In this document: positions 25,005 to 35,237 of the stretch, piece by piece
Layout of the letters: each line of letters starts with the position of its first letter
How positions within the stretch are numbered: position 1 is the stretch's first letter
Source: Sporosarcina koreensis
GTDB lineage: Bacteria; Bacillota; Bacilli; Bacillales_A; Planococcaceae
Length of the DNA stretch: 64,000 nucleotides
Direction of reading: 5' to 3'
Assembly (NCBI RefSeq): GCF_000826145.2
Contig: NZ_LN651336.1
Coordinates: 167,501 to 231,500 of the forward strand
Position numbers and translations under genes: made by a program
The notes under the pieces: generated by a model
The model's database searches: none
Told to the model about the DNA's origin: nothing
Seen by the model: the letters and a program-made list of their open reading frames with translations, nothing else

Positions 25005-26013
25005 GCTGTCTGATTTTTTCCACGCGCTCTTTGGCAACGGCATTGATCTGCCCGCCGATCATCAGGATGATCGAAGAGAAATAGAGCCACAGCATCAGGA
25101 TGATGATCGTTCCGATACTTCCGTACGTGTTGGCATAACTTCCGAAATTCGAAACATAGAACGAAAATGCAAGTGTTGTGATGATCCAGCCGATCGTCGC
25201 AAACAGCGCTCCCGGCAGAGCAGCCTTGAACGGTATCTTGACGTCCGGCACGAGCCAATAGATGAGTGTGAACACGACGGCGATCAGCACAGGCGGCAGT
25301 ATGAACCGCAGCGAGTTCCAGATGGTCGCGAACCCTTCTTCCAAGCCGAAATACGAGAAGATGACCGACCCGATCTGCTGCCCGAACACCGGCAGAACCA
25401 GTGCCACTACGACAACAAGGACGAGCATGAGCGTGAATACAATGGACATCCCCCGCTGAATGATGAAGGAGCGTGAGTCTTCCTTGAAGAACGAGCGGTT
25501 CAGCGCTTTCGTAACGGCATTCATCCCTTTGGAGGCTGACCAGATCGTCGCCAGGATCCCGACCGAGAGCAGACCGCCGTGGCGGTTCGACAACACTTGC
25601 GACAAGTTGTCATCGATCAGTTTCGCAACTTCGGCAGGCGCATAATCACGGATGAACATCATGATCTCCGCCTGATCCAGGTTCAGATACGGCAGCAGGG
25701 TGAACATGAAGATCAGCAGAGGGAACATGGAAAGCAGGAAGAAATACGAGAGTTCAGCACCGAGTCCCGATACGTCCACCGTTTTTACCCGCAGAATAAG
25801 CTCTTTCATGAATCCGTCTTTCGTTGTTACGTCGAATGAATGGATATCCCCTTCCTTCACATCAGCCACGAATCCTCCGACTTTTGTATCTGAAAAGCCA
25901 CTCGACTGATTATTGGACCGATGGGATACTTGGTTTATGTACTGCTTGTCCTGATGGGCCTTCTCGAGAGAAGGCGACCCATCGGACTTATTCTTTTCGT
26001 CTTGTTTATTCAA
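24982..26013 (-). CDS. YihY/BrkB family inner-membrane protein (YfkH-like)
   Basis: 343 residues. A hydrophilic N-terminal tail of about 75 residues is followed by six membrane helices with the family motifs around LGAELSYFFLLSMFPLLIF, SASKGMNAVTKALN and FGSYANTYGSIGTIIILMLWLY. The old name ribonuclease BN is not supported for this family; function is unknown. It starts with TTG behind AAGGAGTG. It is followed immediately downstream by the pfeT-facing terminator and preceded by a YtxH-like gene on the same strand. Confidence 0.87.
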   Translation of the reverse strand: MNKQDEKNKSDGSPSLEKAHQDKQYINQVSHRSNNQSSGFSDTKVGGFVADVKEGDIHSFDVTTKDGFMKELILRVKTVDVSGLGAELSYFFLLSMFPLLIFMFTLLPYLNLDQAEIMMFIRDYAPAEVAKLIDDNLSQVLSNRHGGLLSVGILATIWSASKGMNAVTKALNRSFFKEDSRSFIIQRGMSIVFTLMLVLVVVVALVLPVFGQQIGSVIFSYFGLEEGFATIWNSLRFILPPVLIAVVFTLIYWLVPDVKIPFKAALPGALFATIGWIITTLAFSFYVSNFGSYANTYGSIGTIIILMLWLYFSSIILMIGGQINAVAKERVEKIRQQKNNAPA

Positions 26014-26042
26014 TGCGCTTCACTCCTTCGGGTGCTGCTTCG

Positions 26043-26420
26043 TCAGGTAGTCGCTTTTGCTGCGGATTTCGAAGGGTCTTTCAGAATCTCTTCGTATTCT
26101 TCCTTCGAACCGGTGAATGTCTCTTTCGTATCCGTCACAAGTTCTTTCACTTGCGGAGTCAGGGACTTGAGCTCTTCCACTTGTTCCTTGATGTAGGAAA
26201 CGTCTCCTGAGAGCTGATCGTATGCCGCCTGGAACTTGTCTTTCTGCTCCATCAGTTTCTGTTTCAGCGTATCCGGGTTCTTTGCGTAGTAGGAGAGCTC
26301 ATTTGCAGTCTTTTTCGATGTCGATACAACAGTTGTACGGGTCGAGCGGTCGATCATCGCAGCCGCTACACCGAGTAATGCACCAATCAGGACAAATCTT
26401 CCGAGTTTACTGTTTCCCAT
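26043..26420 (-). CDS. YtxH-like small membrane-anchored protein
   Basis: 125 residues. A Gly/Ala-rich N-terminal membrane segment (LGRFVLIGALLGVAAAMID) is followed by a long charged helix region with coiled-coil potential (KQKLMEQKDKFQAAYDQL, EQVEELKSLTPQVKELV). This architecture is typical of YtxH-domain and general-stress proteins of Bacillales. Start ATG behind TGGAGG. Only 29 bases separate it from the YihY gene, so they are probably cotranscribed. Function unknown. Confidence 0.75.
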   Translation of the reverse strand: MGNSKLGRFVLIGALLGVAAAMIDRSTRTTVVSTSKKTANELSYYAKNPDTLKQKLMEQKDKFQAAYDQLSGDVSYIKEQVEELKSLTPQVKELVTDTKETFTGSKEEYEEILKDPSKSAAKATT

Positions 26421-26640
26421 TTCAACGACCTCCAAAATGTGTATTGAATTTCTTACCGTATTATACCCGGGTCAGTAAGAAACAAACAAACACATACGCA
26501 TAAGAAAAAAAGTACTTGACGCAGGACTATAAGTTTCGCAATATTAATAATAATCAAGTATATGATTTTTAGGGAGGGGATCCACTTCAATTCTTTCAAA
26601 ACATGATCAGGACACGACCACACATTAGGGGGGATCGGGG

Positions 26641-28017
26641 ATGGAACAGGTACAGAATTTTTTAGGGAAGATGAGTGATATCGTTTGGGGGCCGCCTCTG
26701 CTCGTATTGCTTGTGGGAACCGGTATTTTTCTTACATTCCGGCTGACCTTCATCCAGTTCAGGATGCTGCCGTATTCACTGAAGCAGGTGTTTTCAAGAA
26801 AGCATGACAAAAAAGCGGATGGCGATATCAGTCAATTCCAGGCTCTCATGACCGCCATGGCGGCGACCGTCGGGGTCGGCAACATCGTCGGTGTCGCCAG
26901 TGCCGTGGCAACCGGAGGTCCGGGAGCGATCTTCTGGATGTGGGTGGCCGGGTTATTCGGGATGGCGACCAAATACGGTGAAGCAATCCTGGCCGTCAAG
27001 TACCGTGTCAAGGATGCGAACGGGCAGATGGCCGGCGGGCCGATGTACTATTTGGAACACGGCCTGAAACAGAAATGGCTCGGCGTCCTATTTGCAGTGT
27101 TCGGCGCGTTTGCTGCGTTCGGCATCGGTAACGGGACACAGTCAAAAGCTGTTGCTGACGCCATGAACAACGCATTCAATGTCCCGTTCTGGATTACAGG
27201 CATCGCGCTTGTCATCTTCGGCGCCTTGGTCATCCTGGGCGGCATCAAGTCTATCGGGCGCGTAACCGCTTTCTTCGTACCAATCATGGCATTGTTCTAT
27301 TTCATTGCAGGTGCAATCATCCTTATTACCAACTTCAATCTGGTTCCGGCTGCATTCGGTCTGATTTTCAGTGACGCGTTTTCCGGGCAGGCGCTTGCCG
27401 GAGGTGCAATCGGTACGGTCATCCGTTTTGGCGTTGCACGCGGTCTCTTCTCGAACGAAGCCGGCCTCGGTTCCGCACCGATCGCTGCCGCGGCAGCGCG
27501 TACGGATATGCCGGGTCGCCAGGCACTCATTTCCATGACGCAAGTGCTGTTCGACACACTCATCATCTGTTCTATCACTGGAGTTACAATCGTCATGTCC
27601 GGCCAGTGGGACAAAGGAATCGACAAAGGTGCACTAACAGGGGAAGCATTCGGCACATTCCTCGGCAGCGCCGGACCAATGATCGTTACGATCGGGCTTA
27701 TTTTCTTTGCAACTTCCACCATTCTCGGATGGAGCTATTATGGAGAGAAATGTTTCCAGTACTTGTTCCCGAATCCGAAGGCGGTCTTCGCCTACCGCAT
27801 TATCTTCGTCCTTTTCATCTTCGTCGGAGCTGTCGCAACGCTTGATGTCGTCTGGTCTCTGGCTGACGTGCTGAACGGCCTGATGGCGATTCCGAACCTC
27901 ATCGGACTTCTTGGTCTGTCGGGAGTGATCGTCTATGAGACGAAACGATTCCAGGCAAAGATCAAAGAGGAAAAGCAATTGGAATCCGGTGTTCCGGTTG
28001 ACACCAAAGCGAAATAA
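26641..28017 (+). CDS. Sodium:alanine/glycine/glutamine symporter, AGCS family (AlsT/YflA-like)
   Basis: 458 residues with about ten to eleven membrane helices. Family signatures are MTAMAATVGVGNIVGVASAVATGGPGA (the AGCS substrate-site region), NEAGLGSAPIAAAAARTD and FATSTILGWSYYGEKCFQY. It imports small neutral amino acids with sodium. By position, near yfkK and map, it may be the YflA member rather than AlsT. Ribosome site GGGGGG. The 200 bases upstream contain TTGACG and an A+T-rich stretch but no recognised riboswitch or operator. Confidence 0.9.
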   Translation: MEQVQNFLGKMSDIVWGPPLLVLLVGTGIFLTFRLTFIQFRMLPYSLKQVFSRKHDKKADGDISQFQALMTAMAATVGVGNIVGVASAVATGGPGAIFWMWVAGLFGMATKYGEAILAVKYRVKDANGQMAGGPMYYLEHGLKQKWLGVLFAVFGAFAAFGIGNGTQSKAVADAMNNAFNVPFWITGIALVIFGALVILGGIKSIGRVTAFFVPIMALFYFIAGAIILITNFNLVPAAFGLIFSDAFSGQALAGGAIGTVIRFGVARGLFSNEAGLGSAPIAAAAARTDMPGRQALISMTQVLFDTLIICSITGVTIVMSGQWDKGIDKGALTGEAFGTFLGSAGPMIVTIGLIFFATSTILGWSYYGEKCFQYLFPNPKAVFAYRIIFVLFIFVGAVATLDVVWSLADVLNGLMAIPNLIGLLGLSGVIVYETKRFQAKIKEEKQLESGVPVDTKAK

Positions 28018-28058
28018 TGGAATGATGGGTTCCATAGAAACCGAAAGGCGGAAACTCT

Positions 28059-28280
28059 ATGGATCTTACACAGCCCACTCCTGAAAATGTCTCGTATATG
28101 ATCGATCAGATTAAAGAAAAGCTGCGGATGGTGAATGTCGATGCCATGAAAGCTGAGAACTTCAGCACATCCCAATACGAAGACTTGCACTATATCTATG
28201 AAATGGTCATGAAGCGTGACAACATCACGCCGAATGAAATGCAGGCGATCGTGTCGGAACTCGGCTCGCTCCGCAGCTGA
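28059..28280 (+). CDS. yfkK: UPF0435/DUF1128 protein YfkK
   Basis: 73 residues, closely matching B. subtilis YfkK, including IDQIKEKLRMVN, DAMKAENFS and ITPNEMQAIVSELGSLR. Soluble, function unknown. It lies 41 bases after the symporter stop with its own ribosome site and a terminator behind it. Confidence 0.9.
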   Translation: MDLTQPTPENVSYMIDQIKEKLRMVNVDAMKAENFSTSQYEDLHYIYEMVMKRDNITPNEMQAIVSELGSLRS

Positions 28281-28296
28281 CACGATCTGATGAAAT

Positions 28297-28332
28297 AAGG
28301 GATGGGTCCCGATTGGTGATCCATCCCTTTTC
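28297..28332 (+). terminator. Terminator after yfkK
   Basis: AAGGGATGG, a loop of 15 bases, CCATCCCTTTTC. Confidence 0.85.
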
Positions 28333-28358
28333 TATTTGATGGGCACTGGATGCACGTT

Positions 28359-28394
28359 AAAAGGACTGTCCCGTTTACCGGGCCAGTCCTTTTC
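28359..28394. terminator. Terminator of motAB (symmetrical)
   Basis: AAAAGGACTG pairs with CAGTCCTTTT around an inner CCCG/CGGG arm. Just after the motB stop on the minus strand. Confidence 0.85.
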
Positions 28395-28402
28395 TGTTTG
28401 TG

Positions 28403-29173
28403 TTATTCGGACGGGGCTTCATAAGCTGATCCGTCTTTCAGGACAAGCGGCTGGATCAGCACTTCCACACGCCGGTTCTTCGCCCGCCCGGCTTCTGTGT
28501 CATTGGTTGCAATCGGGCGGAATTCCCCGTACCCTTTCGCACTGAACACCATCGGGTCGATCTTGTCATTCTCAGCGATGATGGACAGGAAGTTGACGGC
28601 GCGCATGACGCTCAGCTCCCAGTTCGATTTGTAAGCTCCGCTCAGCATCGGCACATTGTCCGTATGTCCGGTGATGACGATCTGTCTCGGTTTTTCAAAT
28701 ACAAGCAGCTTGGCGATATCGGTCGCAATCGACTTATACTGGCTGTCGATCTCCGCCCGTCCCGGTCCGAACAGTACACTGTCCCGGATTGTTACGAGCA
28801 GACCTTCTTCCGTCAGTTTCGTATCGAACTGGCCTTCCAGCTCATTATCCGCGATATAGTCTTCCAGGTTCTCCTGTATTTCACCGAGCGAGCGCTGGTC
28901 TTCCAAATAAGAAGAGTTTTCGTTTTCGGTGTCTTCACCATTTTGCGGCACTGGCATGGTCGTAGGGGCGGAACTTTCCATTACACCGTTGCCGCCATCG
29001 AAGATTTCACTGAACACGGAAGACAGCTGGCTCAGTTTCGCTTCATCAATGGAACTCGATGCAAAGAGAACGATGAACAGCGCCAACAGCAGCGTCAGCA
29101 AATCAGAGTACGGGAGGAGCCAGGACTCATCCACGTGGTGCTCTTCTTTTTTACGTTTACGCTTCTTCGGCAA
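28403..29173 (-). CDS. motB: Flagellar motor stator protein MotB
   Basis: 256 residues. It anchors the stator to peptidoglycan and carries the ion-binding aspartate, D24 in PYSDLLTLLLALFIVLFA. A periplasmic linker is followed by an OmpA-like domain (ITGHTDNVPM, AKNRRVEVLI). The preferred start is TTG eight bases after GGAGG inside the end of motA. The in-frame ATG at 29206 has no ribosome site and would add eleven residues before the usual basic N-terminus. The coupling ion (H+ or Na+) was not decided. Confidence 0.92.
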   Translation of the reverse strand: MPKKRKRKKEEHHVDESWLLPYSDLLTLLLALFIVLFASSSIDEAKLSQLSSVFSEIFDGGNGVMESSAPTTMPVPQNGEDTENENSSYLEDQRSLGEIQENLEDYIADNELEGQFDTKLTEEGLLVTIRDSVLFGPGRAEIDSQYKSIATDIAKLLVFEKPRQIVITGHTDNVPMLSGAYKSNWELSVMRAVNFLSIIAENDKIDPMVFSAKGYGEFRPIATNDTEAGRAKNRRVEVLIQPLVLKDGSAYEAPSE

Positions 29174-29972
29174 CTTCCCCCGCCTCCTTGCCTTTCGGAT
29201 CTGCATTGGCTAATTTGCGGCGTTCCTCCATAGACAGATATGAAGACAATTTCTGTTCGATCACCCGGGGCGCTTCTCCTTCCAGGACGGACAGGATCCC
29301 CTCGATCATCATGTTCTTCTGCCGGACTTCTTCAGCTGACTTCCTTTTCAGCTTATTTGCAAATGGATGCCACAGCACATACCCTGTAAAAATCCCGAGA
29401 AGTGTCGCAATGAATGCTGCGGAAATTGCATGTCCGAGCTTCTCGATATCATTCATATCACCAAGAGCGGCAATCAGGCCGATGACCGCCCCGAGTACTC
29501 CGAGTGTGGGCGCATAGGTGCCCGCCTGGGAAAAAATCTGTGAACCGGCTGAGTGGCGTTCGGCCATGGCATCGACCTCTTCGCTGAGCACGTCCCGTAT
29601 ATAATCCGCATTCTGACCGTCGATGGCAAGCCCCAGTCCGTTTTTCAGGAATGGGTCCTCTATGGAATCGGTCTGCGCTTCCAGGGACAGCAGTCCTTCC
29701 CGTCTTGCCACATCAGCCCAGGAAGAGAACATCCTTATGATATCCGCGTCGGACGACAGTTTCTGTTCCTTGAAAAGTATACCGAATAATTTCGGCACCC
29801 GTTTGATTTCATTCATAGGGAACGCAATCACGACAGAAGCGATCGTTCCGAAGATGATGATCAGGATAGCTGCAGGGTTGATCAGACTGGACAGGGCAGC
29901 ACCTTTGAGGAACATCCCGACTCCAAGTGCCACGACCCCGATGATCAGACCAAATACTGTTGATAAATCCAT
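29157..29972 (-). CDS. motA: Flagellar motor stator protein MotA
   Basis: 271 residues with four membrane helices. It forms the five-to-two stator complex with MotB. The cytoplasmic loop bears the family region VARREGLLSLEAQ and DPFLKNGLGLAIDG, and the last helices contain APTLGVLGAVIGLIAALG and ISAAFIATLLGIFTGYVLWHP. The ribosome site is GGAGG and a sigma-D-like promoter lies 34 bases upstream. No other flagellar genes are in the window, as expected since stator genes are usually separate in Bacillales. Confidence 0.93.
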   Translation of the reverse strand: MDLSTVFGLIIGVVALGVGMFLKGAALSSLINPAAILIIIFGTIASVVIAFPMNEIKRVPKLFGILFKEQKLSSDADIIRMFSSWADVARREGLLSLEAQTDSIEDPFLKNGLGLAIDGQNADYIRDVLSEEVDAMAERHSAGSQIFSQAGTYAPTLGVLGAVIGLIAALGDMNDIEKLGHAISAAFIATLLGIFTGYVLWHPFANKLKRKSAEEVRQKNMMIEGILSVLEGEAPRVIEQKLSSYLSMEERRKLANADPKGKEAGEVAEEA

Positions 29973-30005
29973 GCAAAGACCTCCATGTCTTTCATTCTGC
30001 TTATT

Positions 30006-30032
30006 ATTTCGTCAAAATCTGCTAGTTCTTTA
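30006..30032 (-). promoter_or_regulatory. Putative sigma-D promoter of motAB
   Basis: On the minus strand TAAA (30029-30032), exactly 15 bases, then GACGAAAT (30006-30013), which matches the sigma-D -10 GCCGATAT in 6 of 8 positions. Confidence 0.65.
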
Positions 30033-30161
30033 GAGGATCCGCAGAGAAATCTCGACAAGTTTGCCCTGTGTCTGCTGAAAGCGCTGCCAATACTTTCTTT
30101 TTGCACTTTTCGAATCCTTCTTGGTACTATAAGGACAGACAGGGAAAGGGGTTAGACAAGT

Positions 30162-31394
30162 TTGAAAACATTTGAACAGCAATTGCAGAATTACGCAGAA
30201 CTGGCCGTGAAGGTCGGTGTCAATATCCAGCCGGATCAGAAATTATTCATCAGTGCGTCGATCGATACGGTGGAATTCGTCCGTATCATTGTCGAAAAAG
30301 CTTATGCAGCAGGTGCCCGGCAAGTATTCGTGGACTGGAGCGATGATGTCGTATCACGAATCCGCTACGAGCAGGCACCAGCCGATTCGTTCGCCGAATT
30401 CCCTTCTTGGAAAGCGGACGAGCGAGTTGAGCTCGCGAAACAGGGTGCCGCATTCATGAGCATCGTCTCGCAAAGCCCGGATCTCTTCAAAAACGTAGAT
30501 CCTTCCCGTATCCGTGACGCTCAGAAGGCAAGCGGGCAGGCGCTCGATGAGTTCCGCCAGATGATGCAGGCAGACAAAGTGAGCTGGACTGTCGTCGCAG
30601 CACCTTCGAGGGACTGGGCAGCCCTCGTCTTCCCCGACCTTCCGGAAGCCGAGCAGGTCCCCGCATTGTGGGAAGCGATCTTTAAAGCCGTCCGGGCGGA
30701 CAAAGAGAACCCGGTTGAAGAATGGAAGCAGCACGACAGCACGCTGCATGAAAAAGTCGATTATCTGAACGGGAAACATTATAAGAAACTGCATTACACC
30801 GCCCCGGGGACCGACCTGACCATTGAGCTTCCCGAGAAGCACACATGGTGCGGTGCCGGCAGTGTGAATGCCGACAAAACGGAATTCATGGCTAACATGC
30901 CGACAGAGGAAGTGTTCACAGCCCCTCTGAAAACGGGTGTCAATGGATATGTATCCAGTACAAAACCGCTCAGCTACGGCGGAACGATCATCGATGATTT
31001 CAAAATCACATTCAAAGACGGTAAAATCGTTGGCGTGACAGCCGGCAAAGGGCAGGATGTCCTGGAGAACCTGATTGAGGCGGATGAAGGCGCAAAGTAT
31101 TTGGGTGAGGTTGCGCTCGTTCCCCACGAATCACCGATTTCCGCATCCGGCCTGTTATTTTACAATACGCTGTTCGATGAGAACGCATCCAACCACTTGG
31201 CGATCGGCAGTGCTTATGCATTCAACCTTGTCGGCGGCAAAGAGATGGACCGCAAACAGCTAGAGGAGAATGGGCTGAATCAGAGCATCACGCACGTCGA
31301 CTTCATGGTCGGTTCCGGTGATATGGACATCGACGGCATCTTGGAAGACGGCACAACCGAACCGGTCTTCCGCAGCGGAACTTGGGCTTTTTAA
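30162..31394 (+). CDS. ampS: M29-family metallo-aminopeptidase AmpS
   Basis: 410 residues, a dimeric two-metal aminopeptidase of broad specificity. Family motifs are FMANMPTEEVFTAP (metal-ligand glutamates), VNGYVSST, EVALVPHESPIS and NHLAIGSAYAF. Length fits AmpS/PepS. The start is TTG behind AAAGGGG. It is divergent from motAB. Confidence 0.92.
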   Translation: MKTFEQQLQNYAELAVKVGVNIQPDQKLFISASIDTVEFVRIIVEKAYAAGARQVFVDWSDDVVSRIRYEQAPADSFAEFPSWKADERVELAKQGAAFMSIVSQSPDLFKNVDPSRIRDAQKASGQALDEFRQMMQADKVSWTVVAAPSRDWAALVFPDLPEAEQVPALWEAIFKAVRADKENPVEEWKQHDSTLHEKVDYLNGKHYKKLHYTAPGTDLTIELPEKHTWCGAGSVNADKTEFMANMPTEEVFTAPLKTGVNGYVSSTKPLSYGGTIIDDFKITFKDGKIVGVTAGKGQDVLENLIEADEGAKYLGEVALVPHESPISASGLLFYNTLFDENASNHLAIGSAYAFNLVGGKEMDRKQLEENGLNQSITHVDFMVGSGDMDIDGILEDGTTEPVFRSGTWAF

Positions 31395-31493
31395 ACAAGA
31401 TTTCACACCAACTGGCCAAATTCGCTTAAAATCCTTCTCGAAATAAGGTATACTGGTAAGAGATACTGATTATTAAAAGAGAGGAGACTTATT

Positions 31494-31634
31494 ATGGCCT
31501 TGCTTATCGTTACAGTTCTTGGGTTCATGGTTGTCTTCAGCATTGCTGCGATGTTCATTATCCATTATATGAACGATTCTCTGGTTTCGCACGATTCGGA
31601 AACAATCGATCCTAAACCGGATGTCCGTTATTAA
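31494..31634 (+). CDS. Small single-pass membrane protein
   Basis: 46 residues. One N-terminal membrane segment (ALLIVTVLGFMVVFSIAAMF) precedes a short polar tail ending in IDPKPDVRY. GAGAGGAG followed by ATG is a good ribosome site and the gene has its own terminator, so I regard it as real. It is not assigned to a family. Confidence 0.65.
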   Translation: MALLIVTVLGFMVVFSIAAMFIIHYMNDSLVSHDSETIDPKPDVRY

Positions 31635-31666
31635 CGCACTATCCTCTTGTCATCGAACACATACAG

Positions 31667-31698
31667 AAAAAAAGGGCGGCCGCTTGGCGCCCTTTTTG
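31667..31698 (+). terminator. Terminator of the small membrane protein gene
   Basis: AAAAAGGGCG, loop GCCGCTTGG, CGCCCTTTTT. Confidence 0.88.
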
Positions 31699-31730
31699 TT
31701 TCTGATATCCTAATTACGGAGGTACTGACC

Positions 31731-32312
31731 ATGACAAACCTTTCAGCCATCCTGGACCATAATGCGAAATTTGTGGATGAACACGAATATGAGAAGTATG
31801 TAACAACCAAGTTCCCGAACAAACGGATCGTCATCCTGACTTGTATGGATACACGGCTGATCGAACTCCTGCCGAAAGCGATGAACCTCAAGAATGGAGA
31901 TGCCAAAATTGTCAAGAGTGCGGGCGCCCTTGTTGCACACCCGTTCGGCAGTATCATGCGGAGCCTGCTGATTGCCGTCTATGAACTGCAGGCCGACGAA
32001 GTCTACATAGTCGGACATTACGATTGCGGTATGAGTTCCATCAATACGGATGCAATTATCGACAAAATGGTGGACCGGGGAATCGACAGGGATTTGTTCA
32101 GTACGCTGACTCATGCCGGTGTCGACCTGGAAGGCTGGCTGCACGGTTTCAAAGACGTCAAAGAGAGTGTGAAGCAGAGCGCTGACGCTGTACGCAACCA
32201 CCCACTTATGGACAAGACTGTCCCTGTGCACGGGCTCGTCATCGACCCCGAGACAGGACGTCTCGATGTCATAGAAGACGGCTATGAGAAAGTGTCCGGA
32301 TCGGGAAACTGA
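31731..32312 (+). CDS. Beta-carbonic anhydrase family protein (YtiB-like)
   Basis: 193 residues. Zinc ligands are C38 (LTCMDTRL), H96 and C99 (GHYDCG), with the D40/R42 dyad. It would hydrate carbon dioxide in the cytoplasm. The MDTR variant and short length fit the YtiB/YvdA-type beta-carbonic anhydrases of Bacillales. The start is the ATG after ACGGAGG; 28 codons upstream in frame overlap the preceding terminator and are not used. Confidence 0.88.
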   Translation: MTNLSAILDHNAKFVDEHEYEKYVTTKFPNKRIVILTCMDTRLIELLPKAMNLKNGDAKIVKSAGALVAHPFGSIMRSLLIAVYELQADEVYIVGHYDCGMSSINTDAIIDKMVDRGIDRDLFSTLTHAGVDLEGWLHGFKDVKESVKQSADAVRNHPLMDKTVPVHGLVIDPETGRLDVIEDGYEKVSGSGN

Positions 32313-32340
32313 AATCCGCCTTATTTCCCGGGAAATAGAC

Positions 32341-32386
32341 AAAAAACGCATTTTGCAGACTGGAATGGTCTGCGAAATGCGTTTTT
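32341..32386. terminator. Terminator after the carbonic anhydrase gene
   Basis: AAAAAACGCATTT and AAATGCGTTTTTC enclose a second arm GCAGAC/GTCTGC. Symmetrical, so it may also serve the convergent acetyltransferase gene. Confidence 0.88.
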
Positions 32387-32445
32387 CAATGGTGAAACAG
32401 AATCCGGAGACGGCTTTTCAAATACCGCCACGCGGCCTTACCCTT

Positions 32446-32991
32446 TCAAAAATCGTCTTCAAGCCGGGCATACATGTAATGATCCTCCCAGACCCCATTG
32501 ATGTAGAGCAGTTTCCGATGAAGCCCTTCTTGGCTGTAGCCGGCTTTCTCCAGCACACGGATCGATGCGATATTGCGAGGTGAAACGTAGGCTTCCACAC
32601 GATGGAGTCCTGCTGTTTCAAATGCAAATTCGGTAATGAGATGCAGTGCTTCGGAGCCGATTCCCTGCCCTGCAGCTGCATGATCGATGGAATAGCCGAC
32701 AAAGCCGCTGGAGAACGGCAGCCGTTTGATGCTGTACAGTGATATCTGCCCGACGATCCGGCTCGTTTCACTGTCGAAGATACCGAAGTTGTATTCTCGC
32801 CGGTCACGCATCTGATACAGGGATTCACGGATTTTTTCACGCTGCATGCCGACAGTGTAATAGCTCGCATCGTGACGCGGTTCAAAAACCGTCCAATACT
32901 CCCTGTTACGGGATACCAGCTCGGTGAAGACAACAGCATCTTCTTCCGTCAATATACGGAGATAACATCGATTCCCTTCAAGTATGATCAC
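32446..32991 (-). CDS. GNAT acetyltransferase, RimJ/RimL type
   Basis: 181 residues. The acetyl-CoA binding loop is AAAGQGIGSEAL. The later strand has NIASIRVLEKAGYSQEG and the end is LLYINGVWEDHYMYARL. These are typical of N-terminal or ribosomal-protein acetyltransferases, substrate unknown. I chose the GTG eleven bases after GGAG; another GTG four codons upstream touches the ribosome site. A more distant paralogue lies at 62239-62796. Confidence 0.85.
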   Translation of the reverse strand: MIILEGNRCYLRILTEEDAVVFTELVSRNREYWTVFEPRHDASYYTVGMQREKIRESLYQMRDRREYNFGIFDSETSRIVGQISLYSIKRLPFSSGFVGYSIDHAAAGQGIGSEALHLITEFAFETAGLHRVEAYVSPRNIASIRVLEKAGYSQEGLHRKLLYINGVWEDHYMYARLEDDF

Positions 32992-33197
32992 AATCCGATT
33001 CACTCCTCACAGCGGCAGTATGCAATAGCCGCTGAACAATTACAAAAATGCCTGCGGTCCTGATGATTATACCATGTTATTCAAATTGACAGCTTTTCCT
33101 CATATGTGTACATTTCAAGTGAATTGTTATGAAAACTTCATAAATGCATCCTTACTGCCTGCTGCTTCCTAGTATACTAAAGTCAGGAGGATAGTAC

Positions 33198-33932
33198 ATG
33201 AAAAAAATGATTTGTTCTTTCGCTTTTCTTTTGCTCACCGGATCGGTTCTTCTTTCGAACACGATTCCGGTCAATGGCCAGACAACAATTGAAATCGCCC
33301 ATAAACTTCCAGTCCTGCTGCTGCCTGCTGACTATGCACTCCTGATCCGTCCGCTGCTGCTCGTGATTCTCGCCTATTGGATCATAAAGATGCGATCTTC
33401 GGATTTCTCCGCACCATTACGGATTGTCCTTTTTTCAATTGCCTGCCTGCTGAATGCAGTCTGGTTCCCTCTTTGGCATTACAGTCACTATGCATGGGCA
33501 TTTACTGTTACCATCGTACTTCTTATCACATTGTATCTGCTTTACCGGACGTATCCGAAGAAGCGTAATGATCTCGCCGGCCGTGTGCCGATTTCCTTGT
33601 TTCTCGCATGGACAATCGTGGACCTTGTCTTGAATGCCAACTATCTTCTTGTCTTCGATGAATGGAGCAGGCTCGGTCTCAGTATTGTATTATGGACAAT
33701 CCTCAATTTATCGATACTGGCAGCGGTGGCGCTGCATTTCAGCTTTCACCACAGGGATGGAGCGATTACAGCCGTCATTCTCTGGGTTTTCCTCGGCATT
33801 ATCGTGAATGTCTGGATGGATGAGCTTTTCATCACTCTTTCTGCATTATTCCTGATGGCGCTCATGGTCTTCGGGTATTGGATTCTTTCGCCTTCAACCG
33901 TGCAATCGAAATCTGAGGAAACCCTGTTCTAG
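33198..33932 (+). CDS. Multi-pass membrane protein, possibly TspO/MBR-related
   Basis: 244 residues. A signal-like first helix is followed by six or seven membrane helices. Aromatic-rich turns such as LNAVWFPLWHYSHYAW and PISLFLAWTIVDLVLNANYLL resemble the layout of longer tryptophan-rich sensory (TspO-like) proteins. The match is by pattern only. It could equally be an uncharacterised membrane family. Ribosome site AGGAGG. Confidence 0.6.
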   Translation: MKKMICSFAFLLLTGSVLLSNTIPVNGQTTIEIAHKLPVLLLPADYALLIRPLLLVILAYWIIKMRSSDFSAPLRIVLFSIACLLNAVWFPLWHYSHYAWAFTVTIVLLITLYLLYRTYPKKRNDLAGRVPISLFLAWTIVDLVLNANYLLVFDEWSRLGLSIVLWTILNLSILAAVALHFSFHHRDGAITAVILWVFLGIIVNVWMDELFITLSALFLMALMVFGYWILSPSTVQSKSEETLF

Positions 33933-34040
33933 CATATGCCGGGACAGGGTTTTCCCGTACCCGCTGAATTCCATGTAGGTTTTGCGGGAGGAATGGCTAT
34001 ACTGATGAACAAACCGTTTCTCTGAAAGGAGCCTCCTGCC

Positions 34041-34409
34041 ATGACATCCGCTAAAGCGCTTTCGTCTCTCAGCTACTTCAGCATCTTTTTCGCCCCCCTT
34101 CTCGTTCCGCTCATCGTCTGGTTTGCTGTGGAGGACCGGGACGTCAAGCACCATTCCAAACGGGCCTTCATTTCCCATCTGATTCCCGCATTTCTGATCG
34201 CTGCCGCTTCCGTATTTTCGTTTTTCCGCCTGCTTACGATGAAGACCCGTACTGAACAGCTACTGACCGATCCGGGTGCAGCCGGGATGCTGGAATCCTA
34301 CAGTTACATGGGCGCCGCCCCGCTGCTCATCATGCTCGCTTACGGCTTCCTGTTCCTGATCGTCCTGATCTGGAACATCGTCCAGGGCATTAAAGTGTTC
34401 AAACTGTAG
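34041..34409 (+). CDS. DUF4870-type small membrane protein
   Basis: 122 residues with three membrane helices. LSYFSIFFAPLLVPLIVWF, then VKHHSKRAFISHLI and a last helix ending LIWNIVQGIKVFKL are the usual DUF4870 pattern. Function unknown. AAAGGAGCC is the ribosome site. Confidence 0.8.
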   Translation: MTSAKALSSLSYFSIFFAPLLVPLIVWFAVEDRDVKHHSKRAFISHLIPAFLIAAASVFSFFRLLTMKTRTEQLLTDPGAAGMLESYSYMGAAPLLIMLAYGFLFLIVLIWNIVQGIKVFKL

Positions 34410-35235
<826 letters not shown>

Positions 35236-35237
<2 letters not shown>

